A model generated the notes under the pieces. That model was given only the letters and a program-made list of their open reading frames with translations. It was not told the DNA's origin and did no database searches. From Agrobacterium arsenijevicii (GTDB lineage Bacteria; Pseudomonadota; Alphaproteobacteria; Rhizobiales; Rhizobiaceae): 64,000 nt of DNA. The position numbers and the translations under genes were made by a program. Below, one piece after another: positions 44,394-53,879 of the stretch; position 1 is the first letter of the stretch, and each line of letters opens with the position of its first letter. The stretch is from contig JWIT01000005.1 of assembly GCA_000949895.1 (NCBI GenBank), forward strand, positions 186,001 through 250,000, read 5' to 3'.

Positions 44394-46621
44394 GCGGTTT
44401 TCTCCTGAGCGAGAGGAACGGAGGAAGCGGACGGCAGTCCCGCGACGCGGTTTTCGCGCCGCAGGCGACGCTCGCCCACAATGAGCTGGAAGCCGGTGAT
44501 AACAGTGATCATCACCACGATCAGCATGGAGGAATAGGCAATCGCCACACCATATTCGCCGTTTTCGACGAGACCGACGATGTAAGAGGTTGCCATGTTG
44601 TACTGGGCGCTGACGAGGAAGATGACGGCGCTGATAGAGGTAATCGCACGGACGAAGGAATAGACCAGAGCCGCCGTGATCGCCGGGCGCAGCAGCGGCA
44701 GGATGACCTTCCTGATCGTGCGGAAACTGTCGGCGCGCAACGTCAGCGAGGCTTCGTCGAGACTTTTGTCCAGCTGGCTCATCGCCGCAATGCCACCGCG
44801 CACACCGACCGGCATGTTGCGGAAAACGAAGCAGGCGATCAGGATCAGCGCCGATCCCGTCATTTCCACCGGCGGCAGGTTGAAGGCCATGATGTAGCTG
44901 ACGCCGATGACCGTTCCGGGAATGGCAAAGCTCATCATCAGGGCGAATTCGAAGATGTTCCGACCGGCAAACTTCTGCCGCACGATGATATAGGCCGTCA
45001 GAAGACCGACGGCAGCGGTCAGCGGCGCCGAAACCAGCGCGATCTCCATCGTCGTCCAGAACGAGTTCCAGGCCACGCCGGTCCAGGCAATCGAGCCATT
45101 GGAGAAGCTAACGGAAAAGGCGCGGATGTAGTGATCGAAGGTCAGCGAATTGTCGAGACCCCAGGTCTTCACGAAACCACCGACGAGGATCATGCCGTAA
45201 ACAACGATGGTGAAGACCATCCACGGAACGACAACGGCATGGACGCCAATCGAAAGGCCGCGCGGCAGGGCAATATGCGCGCCGCTGTCGCCCTTGCCGG
45301 TGACGGTCGCGAAGTTCTTGCCGGACAGCCAGAAACGCTGGGCGAGGAAGGCCGAAAGTGTGAAGCAGAGCAGGATGATGGCCAGAACCGCCGCACGTGA
45401 GGGATCGTTCTGCGAACCGACGACGGCAAAGAAGATTTCCGTCGACAGTACCCCATGGGTGCCACCAAGCACCAGCGGATTGCCGAAATCCGCCATGCTT
45501 TCGATGAAGCCGATGAGGAAGGCATTGGCGAGGCCGGGCTTCATCAGCGGCAGCGACACCCGCCAGAAGGTGCGCCAGCGGTCGGCACGAAGTGTCTGCG
45601 ACGCCTCCTCCATCGATGGGCTGACGCCCTCGACGACGCCAATCAGCACCAGAAAGGATATCGGCGTGAAGGAGAGGACCTGTGCAATCCAGATGCCGGT
45701 CAGACCGTAAAGCCAGCGGCCGGGTTCGATGCCGAATAGATAGGAAAGCCATTCGGTGACGACACCGGCGCGGCCAAACAGCAGCGTCAAGGCAAGGCCG
45801 ATGACGAAAGGCGGCGTGATGATCGGCAGAACCGTCAGAAGGCGCAGGCCTTTCTTGAAAGGAAAGCGGGTGCGGGTGGCGACCAGCGCGAAGCCGAGTC
45901 CAAGTATCGTCGAGCCGAAGGCGGTCATCAGGGCGAGGAACAGCGTGCGCCAGGCAACACCGCAGCGCTCTTCGCCCATCACGCAGCCTAGGCTCCAGAT
46001 GCCGGGATCCTTGATATTGCGGATGAAGCCGTCGGCGTTGAAGGAGCCGTCAAAATCCTGAACGGATGCGATCAACATGCTGCCGATCGGATAAAACACG
46101 AAAACGGCGACGAGAAAGGCCAGAATGGAAATCGAGCCGACGACAAAGGCATCGCCCTTCATCACGCCGCGTTCCGCAAGCCCGAAAGCAAAGAAAAGCA
46201 CGAAGACCAGCGCCATGACGACGGCACCGGCCCCCATGGCGGGTTGGCCATCGGAAAGCATGCCGAAAAGGTTTTCGCTGAGGGTCCATGTCCAGCCGGT
46301 AAACCCGATCGCCAGTCCCTGCAAAATCAGAACCACGAGACCGGCAGCGCCAATCCACGCAAGCAGCTTGCCACGCCGCATCGGATCGCTGATCGGGCGG
46401 ACAATGCATCCGGCAAGGAAAAACAGGACGGCACCGGCAAGCCAGGGTTTTCCATAAACCAATATTTGCAACACACCGGGCGCATTGCTGGGGGAAGACA
46501 GGAATTCCGACAGCCAGCGGAAGCTGAAAAAGCCGCCTTCAATGCGATACCAGGGAAGAAAAATGAGGGCCAAAGCCCCGAGCGCCAGGACAATGTTCAG
46601 CCTGCGATTGCCACGTGTCAT
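44390..46621 (-). CDS. Fused double permease of an AfuB/FbpB-type ABC importer
   Basis: 743 residues, about 15 predicted membrane segments. Two permease units lie in tandem, with coupling loops ASQTLRADRWRTFWRVSLPL (near residue 345) and the second, ASLTLRADSFRTIRKVILPLL, near residue 640. The extra hydrophobic N-terminal 200 residues precede the first unit. One chain therefore supplies both halves of the channel, as in FbpB and AfuB. Confidence 0.92.
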   Translation of the reverse strand: MTRGNRRLNIVLALGALALIFLPWYRIEGGFFSFRWLSEFLSSPSNAPGVLQILVYGKPWLAGAVLFFLAGCIVRPISDPMRRGKLLAWIGAAGLVVLILQGLAIGFTGWTWTLSENLFGMLSDGQPAMGAGAVVMALVFVLFFAFGLAERGVMKGDAFVVGSISILAFLVAVFVFYPIGSMLIASVQDFDGSFNADGFIRNIKDPGIWSLGCVMGEERCGVAWRTLFLALMTAFGSTILGLGFALVATRTRFPFKKGLRLLTVLPIITPPFVIGLALTLLFGRAGVVTEWLSYLFGIEPGRWLYGLTGIWIAQVLSFTPISFLVLIGVVEGVSPSMEEASQTLRADRWRTFWRVSLPLMKPGLANAFLIGFIESMADFGNPLVLGGTHGVLSTEIFFAVVGSQNDPSRAAVLAIILLCFTLSAFLAQRFWLSGKNFATVTGKGDSGAHIALPRGLSIGVHAVVVPWMVFTIVVYGMILVGGFVKTWGLDNSLTFDHYIRAFSVSFSNGSIAWTGVAWNSFWTTMEIALVSAPLTAAVGLLTAYIIVRQKFAGRNIFEFALMMSFAIPGTVIGVSYIMAFNLPPVEMTGSALILIACFVFRNMPVGVRGGIAAMSQLDKSLDEASLTLRADSFRTIRKVILPLLRPAITAALVYSFVRAITSISAVIFLVSAQYNMATSYIVGLVENGEYGVAIAYSSMLIVVMITVITGFQLIVGERRLRRENRVAGLPSASSVPLAQEKTA

Positions 46622-46707
46622 GGCCGACCTCGCTTATTTCATGCCGATGAAAGAATGGCGGACACCCCGGCTTTTAAAAGCCGGGATGCCAATCGCCGGA
46701 GTTCAGA

Positions 46708-47733
46708 TCAGTTCGCGACCGCACCGACCTCGCGGTCCCAGCGCTCCAGCAGCGCCTTGCGCTTGGCCGGGTCGCCATAGGTCTTGAAGTCGTAGTCGAT
46801 GAGCTTGATGTCCTCGAACTTCGGCGCTTCCTTCGGCACTTCCGCCGTCTTGTTGGACGGAAGCTGGAAGGACTTGGCGTCCTTCATGCGCGACTGAACC
46901 TCGGGCTTCAGCGCCCAGTCGTACCAGGTCTTCGCATTTTCGAGGTTCCGGGCACCCTTGATGATCGACATGGAGCCGATTTCGTAGCCGGTGCCTTCGC
47001 AGGGCGCGATGGACTTGACCGGGAAGCCTTCCGCCGTCTGCGCCACGGCGTCATGCATGAAGACGATGCCAAGTGCCGTTTCCCCACGCGCTGCCGCCTT
47101 GACCGGCGCGGAGCCGGACTTGGTATATTGCGAGATGTTGGCGTTGAGCTTCTTCAGATAATCGATCGCCTGATCTTCACCCATGATCTGCACAAGCGAG
47201 GCAAGCGCCGTATAGGCGGTGCCTGAAGAATTCGGATTGGCGATCTGGATTTCACCCTTCAGTTCCGGTGCGAGCAGATCGGCCCAGCACTTTGGCTCCT
47301 TGTAACCCTTGGACTTGAAGATTTCGGTGTTGTAACCCCAGCCCAGCGCACCGGCATAAACACCAACGGTTCTGTAACCGGTGCTTTCCGCCTGTTTGAC
47401 GGCCCAGTCCTGCAACTGGTCGAGCATCGGCGACTTGTATTCCAGCGTCAGGTTCTCGGATGCCGCTTGCATGTGCGGATCGCCGGTGCCGGCCCACCAG
47501 ATATCGGTCTTCGGGTTGCGGGCTTCCGCACGCACCTTGGCATAGGTTTCGCCGGAAGACAGGCGCACCATATTGACCTTGATGTCATGCGACTTTTCGA
47601 AATCGCCCTTCATCTGTTCGCAGATGACGACATCGGCCGAGCAGATCAGGTTGAGTTCGCCTGCCGCCTGCGCGGAAGCGGCACTGAGTGCCGTGCCGGC
47701 AAAAAGCAATGTGGAAAGTATCGTCAGTCGCAT
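46708..47733 (-). CDS. AfuA/FbpA-like periplasmic substrate-binding protein (transport)
   Basis: 341 residues with a signal peptide (about 1-23, ending SAQAAG). The fold type is that of ferric/phosphate-sugar binding proteins: LICSADVVICEQM at the mature N-terminus, DIWWAGTGDPHMQA, NPNSSGTAYTAL and IAPCEGTGYEIGSMSIIKG. AGGAGG precedes ATG 47733. It is first in the operon with the double permease and ATPase. AfuA of Actinobacillus binds hexose phosphates, so an organophosphate ligand is as likely as iron. Confidence 0.88.
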   Translation of the reverse strand: MRLTILSTLLFAGTALSAASAQAAGELNLICSADVVICEQMKGDFEKSHDIKVNMVRLSSGETYAKVRAEARNPKTDIWWAGTGDPHMQAASENLTLEYKSPMLDQLQDWAVKQAESTGYRTVGVYAGALGWGYNTEIFKSKGYKEPKCWADLLAPELKGEIQIANPNSSGTAYTALASLVQIMGEDQAIDYLKKLNANISQYTKSGSAPVKAAARGETALGIVFMHDAVAQTAEGFPVKSIAPCEGTGYEIGSMSIIKGARNLENAKTWYDWALKPEVQSRMKDAKSFQLPSNKTAEVPKEAPKFEDIKLIDYDFKTYGDPAKRKALLERWDREVGAVAN

Positions 47734-47850
47734 GGTTATCCTCCTGTTAGCTTGCGTCTGAATGGTTGGGCAGTGCCAAAAACATGGCTCTGCCAGTCGC
47801 GGCACCTTGTGTTGCCACGCTGTCTGTTTTTCGGTCTTGGATTACTGACC

Positions 47851-48873
47851 CTACTGGGTTGGGTGGATCTCGCTGTCGAAGCGACTCAACAATCGACTTC
47901 GTTCCTCGGGCTGGCCGAAGGTGGCGAAGTCGTAATCCACCATCTTGATCATCGATATATCAGGCGCCGTCAGCGGCAATGTCGCCTTGGCATTGGATGG
48001 CACCTGGTTCTGGCCAGCCTTGGCCCCGGTCTCCTGCCCTTCAGGGCTTAGCGCAAATTCGACGAAGGCCTGAGCCAGCGCATCGTGGCGGCTACCCTTG
48101 ACGATACTGACCGCCCCGATCTCATAGCCGGTTCCCTCGCAAGGGGCGACGATCACCAGCGGGAAGCCTTCGATCTTCTGGGTCACGGCATCATGCATGA
48201 AGGAAATCCCGATCAGAACCTCGCCTCGCGCCGCCGCCTTTACGGGTGCTGCACCGACCTTGGTATAGCTCGTCACATTGCGGTTGAGCTTAACCATGAA
48301 ACTGAAAGCCTCCTCCTCGCCGAAAAGCTGGACGAGGGTAGCGAGCATGGTGAACGCCGTGCCGGAATAGTTCGGATTGCCAGTCTGGATGTGGCCGCGA
48401 TAAATGTCCTTCGCCAGATCCTTCCAGCAGGTCGGGGCCGGCAGGTTGTCCTTGGCAAGCAGCTCGGAATTATAGGCAAAGCCGAGCGCACCGGCATAAA
48501 TCCCAGCCGATTTCGATCCGGACATCGCATAGAAGTTCTGTGCCCAGGGCAGTAAATCCTGCTGATGGGCCGGCTGGTATTCTTCCAGCAGGCCTTCCGA
48601 GCCTGCCTGCAAATGAGTGTCACCGGTGCCTCCCCACCAGACGTCGACAGTCGGATGGGATCGTTCGTCACGGATCTGATCGAGGATTTCGCCGGTACTC
48701 TTGCGAACCATTGAAATCTCGACACCCATCCGGGTTTCGAAAGCTCGCTGCATGGTCACGCACCAGGCCTCGTCGACGCCGCACAGGACGTTCAACTTGG
48801 TTTCGGCCATGCCATGCCCCGCGCCGCACAGCCATAAGGCCATGCTCGCCGCAAGTGCGGTCAATGCTCTCAA
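47851..48873 (-). CDS. Second AfuA/PgtC-like periplasmic binding protein (possible sensor partner)
   Basis: 340 residues, a clear paralogue of the 46708-47733 protein (shared DxWWGGTGDTHLQA, NPNYSGTAFTML, KAAARGE, FMHDAV, APCEGTGYEIG). Signal peptide about 1-23. The start is TTG 48873 behind GGGAGG; the first ATG lies inside the signal peptide. It is not needed for transport, since the importer has its own binding protein, and it lies divergent from a two-component system by 209 bases. PgtC (phosphoglycerate sensing) and HptA (hexose-phosphate sensing) are binding-protein homologues that signal through kinases, so this protein may present ligand to the 49820-51934 kinase. That role is inferred. 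Confidence 0.8.
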   Translation of the reverse strand: MRALTALAASMALWLCGAGHGMAETKLNVLCGVDEAWCVTMQRAFETRMGVEISMVRKSTGEILDQIRDERSHPTVDVWWGGTGDTHLQAGSEGLLEEYQPAHQQDLLPWAQNFYAMSGSKSAGIYAGALGFAYNSELLAKDNLPAPTCWKDLAKDIYRGHIQTGNPNYSGTAFTMLATLVQLFGEEEAFSFMVKLNRNVTSYTKVGAAPVKAAARGEVLIGISFMHDAVTQKIEGFPLVIVAPCEGTGYEIGAVSIVKGSRHDALAQAFVEFALSPEGQETGAKAGQNQVPSNAKATLPLTAPDISMIKMVDYDFATFGQPEERSRLLSRFDSEIHPTQ

Positions 48874-49082
48874 CTGAGCCTCCCTGCTTGGAACCTCCCC
48901 GTTCCAATCTCCGCCAACAACATGTCATATCCTGTCCGCGCCGCAATCGAAGAATGGTTACCAATCTTTCACCGCACCGCCGAACAAGATTACAGTTATT
49001 ACAATTATGACAGCAGAGATAACCAGCCAGCCTTTGAAGATCGCCGCCACCGTGCCTATGATGGCGGCGGGAGGAATACGCA

Positions 49083-49823
49083 GTGCTTAATCAGAAGGTT
49101 CGCATTCTGATCGTCGAGGACGATCCGGATATGGCAGAGCTCATCTCGGACCTTATCGAGGCCGAAGGCTGGCTGCCCACCTGCGCCCGGTCTGCCGAGG
49201 AGGCGGACGAAATCTTGGCGAAGGACAGGATGCAGCTTGTGCTCGTCGACCACAATCTGCCCGGCACCTCCGGCCGCGCCTTTGCCCAGAGGCTACGCAG
49301 CCAGATCGACATCGGCATCGTCATGGTCACGGCCGCCGGCAGCGCCGCCGACCGGGTTCTCGGTCTGGAGACGGCCGCCGACGATTATGTGGTGAAACCC
49401 TTCGAGCCGATCGAACTCACGGCACGGATCAAGGCCGTGCTGCGCCGGACGATCCCCTCGCTGAAGCAGGAAAAGGAGAGCGAGCGCGATCATGGCCGCG
49501 CAGCATTGCATCTCAGCGATTGGGCAATCGACCTTGATGCGCGGCGGGCGGTTTGCCTCAGCGATCGCAGCAAAACGCTGACGACCGCCGAATTCGCGCT
49601 TCTGGAAATCCTGGCAGAAACGCCCAACCAGCCCGTCAGCCGCTCCCAGATTCTCGACAGGCTGGGCTCGGAAAGCGACCGTTACATCGATAGGAACGTC
49701 GACGTGCTGGTGTTGCGGCTGCGGCGCAAGATCGAGCGAAACCCCGATCTGCCACGTCACATCAAGACGCGGCGCGGCAGGGGTTATGTGCTGCACACCG
49801 ACGAGGGCGAGCTTTCTCCGTGA
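49083..49823 (+). CDS. OmpR-family response regulator
   Basis: 246 residues: receiver with Asp56 (LVLVDHNLPG) and the lysine in DDYVVKPFEP, then a C-terminal winged helix (FALLEILAETPNQPVSRSQI, VLRLRRKIERNP). The start is GTG 49083 after GGGAGGAA. Its stop overlaps the GTG start of the kinase gene. Likely targets are the binding protein and importer genes upstream, which are transcribed away from it. Confidence 0.92.
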   Translation: MLNQKVRILIVEDDPDMAELISDLIEAEGWLPTCARSAEEADEILAKDRMQLVLVDHNLPGTSGRAFAQRLRSQIDIGIVMVTAAGSAADRVLGLETAADDYVVKPFEPIELTARIKAVLRRTIPSLKQEKESERDHGRAALHLSDWAIDLDARRAVCLSDRSKTLTTAEFALLEILAETPNQPVSRSQILDRLGSESDRYIDRNVDVLVLRLRRKIERNPDLPRHIKTRRGRGYVLHTDEGELSP

Positions 49824-51934
49824 TCAGCCGTTCCTTCCTTTCCTCGATCGCCTTTCGCCTGCCCTTTGCGATCGTCTTCATCTGCATACTCGTCTTCAGC
49901 CTTTCCGCCATCGCCATTTACGGCCTGCAACGCGCCCGCGATGAAATGGCTGCATACGGACTGCAGGCGTTTTCGAGCCTTGCCAAGGCATCGCTGGTCT
50001 CGCGGCAGGTCTCCGACCTCGTCTCCAGCGCACCATTCCTGATGAATGCTGCATCGCCCTATCGCGTTTCCAGCGAAAGCCGGTCCGTGGTTCAGCAGGT
50101 CGATATCCTGCTCCAGATGACAGGGCCGGACAACGGTGACCGGGTCGCCCGCGGCTTTGCCAACGAACGCATCGTCGAACTCCTCGAGCTGATCAGGACA
50201 CAGACGCTGGATCTGGCAAAGGATGCCGATGCGGCACAAGGCCACAAGGCGGAAGCGGCAGCGGCGCTTGGCGAAATTGCCACCGGTCGCGGTATCGCCG
50301 ATCCGGAACTGCGCCGGCGGATGAACGGCATCGTGCAGGCCGCATCCGCATCCGACAGCCTCTTCCAGCTTGGCGAACTGCGCCGCCGCTACGTTGCCGA
50401 AACCACGGCGCGGCAGGAAGGTTATCCCGGCGAGCGGCTCCCCGCAGCCGAGATGCAACCCTATGAGCGCGTTTTCGAGGCCCAGAGCCGCTACCTTCTT
50501 GAGATGTTCGCGATCCGCGCCTCGGTATCCCGGCTTCACATCGTCTCGCGTGATCTCTCCCATGTAACGGAAACCCAGAGCGATGCGGTTGCCCGCAGTC
50601 TTAACGAGGACCTGATCTCGACGTCGGATGCTCTTAGTCGGCTATTGGTCATCGTCGCTCTGGCTTCACTTCTGGTTCTGGTGATGGCGACATTCTCGAT
50701 CCGGTCGGTAATGCGTGTCTCGCGCGGGATCGCGACGCTTTCCAACGGCATGAACGCACTTGCCAAGGGAGAGAAGGATGTCGGTCCGCCATCCTATACC
50801 GGGTCTGAGACGGAGCTGATCCGCCTGCTCGATGCCTTCCGTGCGTTCCATGACAGCGTCGATCGTGTCTCCCGCCTCCGGCGCACGGCGGAAGCGGCGG
50901 CCCGTACCATCCGCTCGACCTTCCGCAACATGAATGAGGGAATAGCGCTGTTCGATCCGACCGGCCGGCCGATCACCATGAACCGCCGGATCATCGAACT
51001 CGTCGGGCGCTCCGGCTCTTCGCGAAAGCTGCAGCTTCGCCGTTTTGTCGAGCCGGTTCCGGAAATCGATCCGTCCCTGCTGCCGTTTAATAGCGAGCGG
51101 GGCGAACTGATGGACCGCGCTGTGGTGCGCCATCGCACCGAGGATCAACGGGTGATCGAAGTGTCGATGTCACGCCAGCCGGATGGCGGCATCGTGCTGC
51201 TTGCCCGCGATGTGACTGCTCTCGATCGACAGGAGGCGGAGGTAGCAAAAGCCCAGAGGCTGGACGGCATCATGCGCATGACCCATCAGGTCAGCCATGA
51301 GGTCGGCAACATGATCGGCATCATCACCGGCAGCCTTGGTCTCTTGGAGCGCGAAGCCGGTTTCAACGATCGTCAGAAACGGCATATCGCCCGTATCCGC
51401 AAGGCGGCAGATCGAGGCCGTTCTCTCGCCAGCAGCATGCTGACCATCGGCAGTCAGCAGCCGATCCATCCCAGCTGCATCAACGTCGCAAACCTGCTGC
51501 GCGGCATGGCGGATATCCTCGAGATTGCGGTCGGCCCGAAATGCCGGATCGGACTTGACCTCGACAAGGATCTTCCCTCGATAGCGCTCGACCCTGCGCT
51601 CCTCGAGCAATCCGTCCTCAACCTCTGCCTGAATGCCGCAGCGGCCATGCCCGAGGGTGGCCTGATTTCGATCAGAGCCACTTCCGAGAAGGATACACTT
51701 GTGATTGCCGTCACCGACGAGGGTACCGGCATGACGCCCGAGGCCGTCGACAAGGCGTTCGAGCCCTATTTCACCACCCGGCAAGAACATGGCGGTGCAG
51801 GCCTCGGTCTCGCAATGGTTTACGGCTTTGTCCGCCAAAGTGGTGGCGAAGCTCACATCGTCTCGAAGCCCGGCGAAGGTGCCAGGGTGCAACTGACTTT
51901 TCCGATAGGCGCCGACCACGTCTCGATTCGATAA
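49820..51934 (+). CDS. Sensor histidine kinase with large periplasmic domain and PAS
   Basis: 704 residues. Membrane segments near 13-37 and 280-302 enclose about 240 residues of helical periplasmic domain. A HAMP-like linker, a PAS-like segment (FRNMNEGIALFDPTGRPITMN) and the kinase core follow: phosphoacceptor His493 in QVSHEVGNM, N box SVLNLCLNAAAAM, and GTGMTPEAV and GAGLGLAMVYG. The H-box HEVGNM departs from the usual HE(L/I)RNPL/T. GTG start at 49820. A large helical periplasmic domain is what a binding-protein-assisted kinase such as PgtB or TorS uses. Confidence 0.9.
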   Translation: MISRSFLSSIAFRLPFAIVFICILVFSLSAIAIYGLQRARDEMAAYGLQAFSSLAKASLVSRQVSDLVSSAPFLMNAASPYRVSSESRSVVQQVDILLQMTGPDNGDRVARGFANERIVELLELIRTQTLDLAKDADAAQGHKAEAAAALGEIATGRGIADPELRRRMNGIVQAASASDSLFQLGELRRRYVAETTARQEGYPGERLPAAEMQPYERVFEAQSRYLLEMFAIRASVSRLHIVSRDLSHVTETQSDAVARSLNEDLISTSDALSRLLVIVALASLLVLVMATFSIRSVMRVSRGIATLSNGMNALAKGEKDVGPPSYTGSETELIRLLDAFRAFHDSVDRVSRLRRTAEAAARTIRSTFRNMNEGIALFDPTGRPITMNRRIIELVGRSGSSRKLQLRRFVEPVPEIDPSLLPFNSERGELMDRAVVRHRTEDQRVIEVSMSRQPDGGIVLLARDVTALDRQEAEVAKAQRLDGIMRMTHQVSHEVGNMIGIITGSLGLLEREAGFNDRQKRHIARIRKAADRGRSLASSMLTIGSQQPIHPSCINVANLLRGMADILEIAVGPKCRIGLDLDKDLPSIALDPALLEQSVLNLCLNAAAAMPEGGLISIRATSEKDTLVIAVTDEGTGMTPEAVDKAFEPYFTTRQEHGGAGLGLAMVYGFVRQSGGEAHIVSKPGEGARVQLTFPIGADHVSIR

Positions 51935-52053
51935 GCTTGCGAAGGCCTTCCAGGGGGCAGGAATTCGTCAATCAATTGAATTGTTAACCTCCGATCAACT
52001 CAGAATATTCACTGTCCGTTTCTTCCTGCTGGTTAGGATCACGCTATCCGAGT

Positions 52054-53805
52054 ATGGGAAACAGTGTCGTCGTGAGAAATCAACCAAAAGCTGAAGCCAG
52101 TGATCCGCAAGTTTATCTGACCGCGCGTCTTGCGACCGCGCAGTCTCGTATCGAGAAAACCTTTCTCGAAGGCGGATCCGTGCTCGTTTCGGTCATGGAC
52201 ATCCTGAGCCAGCTCATCACCATATTGGACCGCATGACGGGTTCGATGGACGGCGACACCGCCGATACCGCAATGGCCAACATGCAAAAGACCATTGAGG
52301 ACATGATCCGCCTGCCGGAAACCGAACAGGTCCGGCAAGCCGCCTTCGTTGAGATGAGTTCCCTCTGCAAATCCGCAAGCGGCCATGTCGATGATATCCG
52401 CGAGACGATCCGTTACCTGAAAACCTTTGCTGTCACGGTAAAAATCACCGGTGCAGGCATCGCTGAATTCTCCTCCTTTGCCGAAGAGATCCGCGAACGC
52501 ATCCATTTCGGCGGCACTGAAGTCGGCAAATTCGCGCAATATCTCGATCTCATGGACAAGCAGCTCGCAAGAGCCCGCGATGTTTCCGCCGTTATCGGTG
52601 CGGATTTCGAGGCGACGATCCCGAGTATCGTCGGTGGCCTGAAGACGAACTCCGGCCGCATTGGCGAACAGCATCGCGCCATGACGGCCATGGCAACCAA
52701 GGTGAAATCGGTCGCGCAGGGCGTGCAGGGCAAAATTGCGGCAACACTGTCGTCTCTCCAGATCGGTGACATCACCCGCCAGCGCGTCGAACATGTGCAG
52801 ACGACGCTGGCGCTGTTCAACGACTACCTGAATTCCAAAGAGGCACAGGCTTTAAACGCCACCGAAATGGATGCGCTTTACGACACCGTCTTCGAAATGA
52901 TCAGCGCCCAGATCGACGAGATGGCGACCACGTTCCAGCAGGATTGCCGCAAGATATTTGCAGGCATCTCAAGTTTTGCCGACGATGCCGCAACCATTCT
53001 TTCGCTACGCGACACGCTGGTCGAAGACGCCGCCAATGATGGCGGCAGCGCGCTGCAGCTGCTTGAGAAGGACATAGCCAAGGCTTGTGATCTCGCCGGG
53101 CGTGTTCAGGAAGGCATCGCGGATGCCAACGCCGTCGTCTCTTCCGTCACCGGTACCGCGCAGGACCTGTTGCACGGCATTGAAGTGCTGCGCTCGATCA
53201 AGACCGAAATCCACTACATGGCGCTCAACTCGAACCTGCGCTGCTCGAAACTGGGTGACGAAGGCCGGTCGGTCAATGTCGTCAGCGGCGAACTGCGCGT
53301 CTTTGCCGACAAGCTGGAAAGCCCGGCGGAGTCGATCGTCTCCAATCTCCATCGCATCGAAAGCGCGATTGGAAACCTGATGACGGCCGAAAGCCAGAGC
53401 GCCGGCGACCTCCGGGAACCGTTGAACGAAGCGCTGGAAGCCATAAGCCGCGCCAAGGATCAGATGGAAACCGGTCTTCAGGATCTTGCAACGGAAGGCC
53501 AGGCCGTTTTCAGCCGCATCAGCGCTGCCGTGATCAAGCTCGATTTCGAAAGCGAACTCGGCGACGTTCTGAACGAATGCCGGCAGGTCGCAAGCGATCT
53601 CATAAGCGGCGACGCTCCGGACATTTCCGCATTCGCGGAGAAAATCCAGCCGTTTTCGACGCAGATCTACAAGCTCTACACGATGGCGCAGGAGCGCGAC
53701 GTGCATCTTCGCTACCTGCCGGTCGATCTCGCGCCCGCGCAGAAAGAACCGGCCTCCACCGCCGTCGAGGATGATGACGACCTGTTCGCAGACGCGCTTT
53801 TCTAG
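52054..53805 (+). CDS. Soluble chemoreceptor-like coiled-coil protein with altered signalling tip
   Basis: 583 residues, almost entirely helical, with no signal peptide or membrane segment. Residues about 384-420 align with the chemoreceptor hairpin tip: MALNSN, then KLGDEGR, then VVSGELRVFA correspond to [13 protein letters not shown] and [10 protein letters not shown] of the nearby receptors, but the conserved Glu and Arg of the tip are replaced. The upstream segment LQIGDITRQRVEHVQ is typical of soluble receptor-like proteins. The acidic C-terminus ends DDDDLFADALF. No strong ribosome site precedes ATG 52054. It faces a ParA-family gene and lies beside cheBR, cheW, mcp and cheA. Function is unknown; a cytoplasmic receptor or array scaffold is the best guess. 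Confidence 0.72.
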   Translation: MGNSVVVRNQPKAEASDPQVYLTARLATAQSRIEKTFLEGGSVLVSVMDILSQLITILDRMTGSMDGDTADTAMANMQKTIEDMIRLPETEQVRQAAFVEMSSLCKSASGHVDDIRETIRYLKTFAVTVKITGAGIAEFSSFAEEIRERIHFGGTEVGKFAQYLDLMDKQLARARDVSAVIGADFEATIPSIVGGLKTNSGRIGEQHRAMTAMATKVKSVAQGVQGKIAATLSSLQIGDITRQRVEHVQTTLALFNDYLNSKEAQALNATEMDALYDTVFEMISAQIDEMATTFQQDCRKIFAGISSFADDAATILSLRDTLVEDAANDGGSALQLLEKDIAKACDLAGRVQEGIADANAVVSSVTGTAQDLLHGIEVLRSIKTEIHYMALNSNLRCSKLGDEGRSVNVVSGELRVFADKLESPAESIVSNLHRIESAIGNLMTAESQSAGDLREPLNEALEAISRAKDQMETGLQDLATEGQAVFSRISAAVIKLDFESELGDVLNECRQVASDLISGDAPDISAFAEKIQPFSTQIYKLYTMAQERDVHLRYLPVDLAPAQKEPASTAVEDDDDLFADALF

Positions 53806-53806
53806 A

Positions 53807-53850
53807 GCATTTCCAGTAAAAGCGCGTAGCGTTTTACGTCCGGAAAATGC
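53807..53850. terminator. Hairpin between the convergent receptor-like and ParA-like genes
   Basis: GCATTTCC-A-GTAAAAGCG pairs with CGTTTTAC followed by GGAAAATGC, starting 2 bases after the stop codon at 53805. It could end transcription from both sides. The unit GCATTTCC-N-GTAAAA also occurs at 8128-8142, so it may be a dispersed repeat rather than a dedicated terminator. Confidence 0.45.
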
Positions 53851-53879
53851 GTAAAAACAAAAAGACAGGTTTTCCGGCG

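Noticed and set aside
46708-48873. Second binding protein as a recent duplicate or pseudogene
   Set aside because: Both are full length with signal peptides, and they differ at most positions outside the shared motifs; an old, functional paralogue is more likely.
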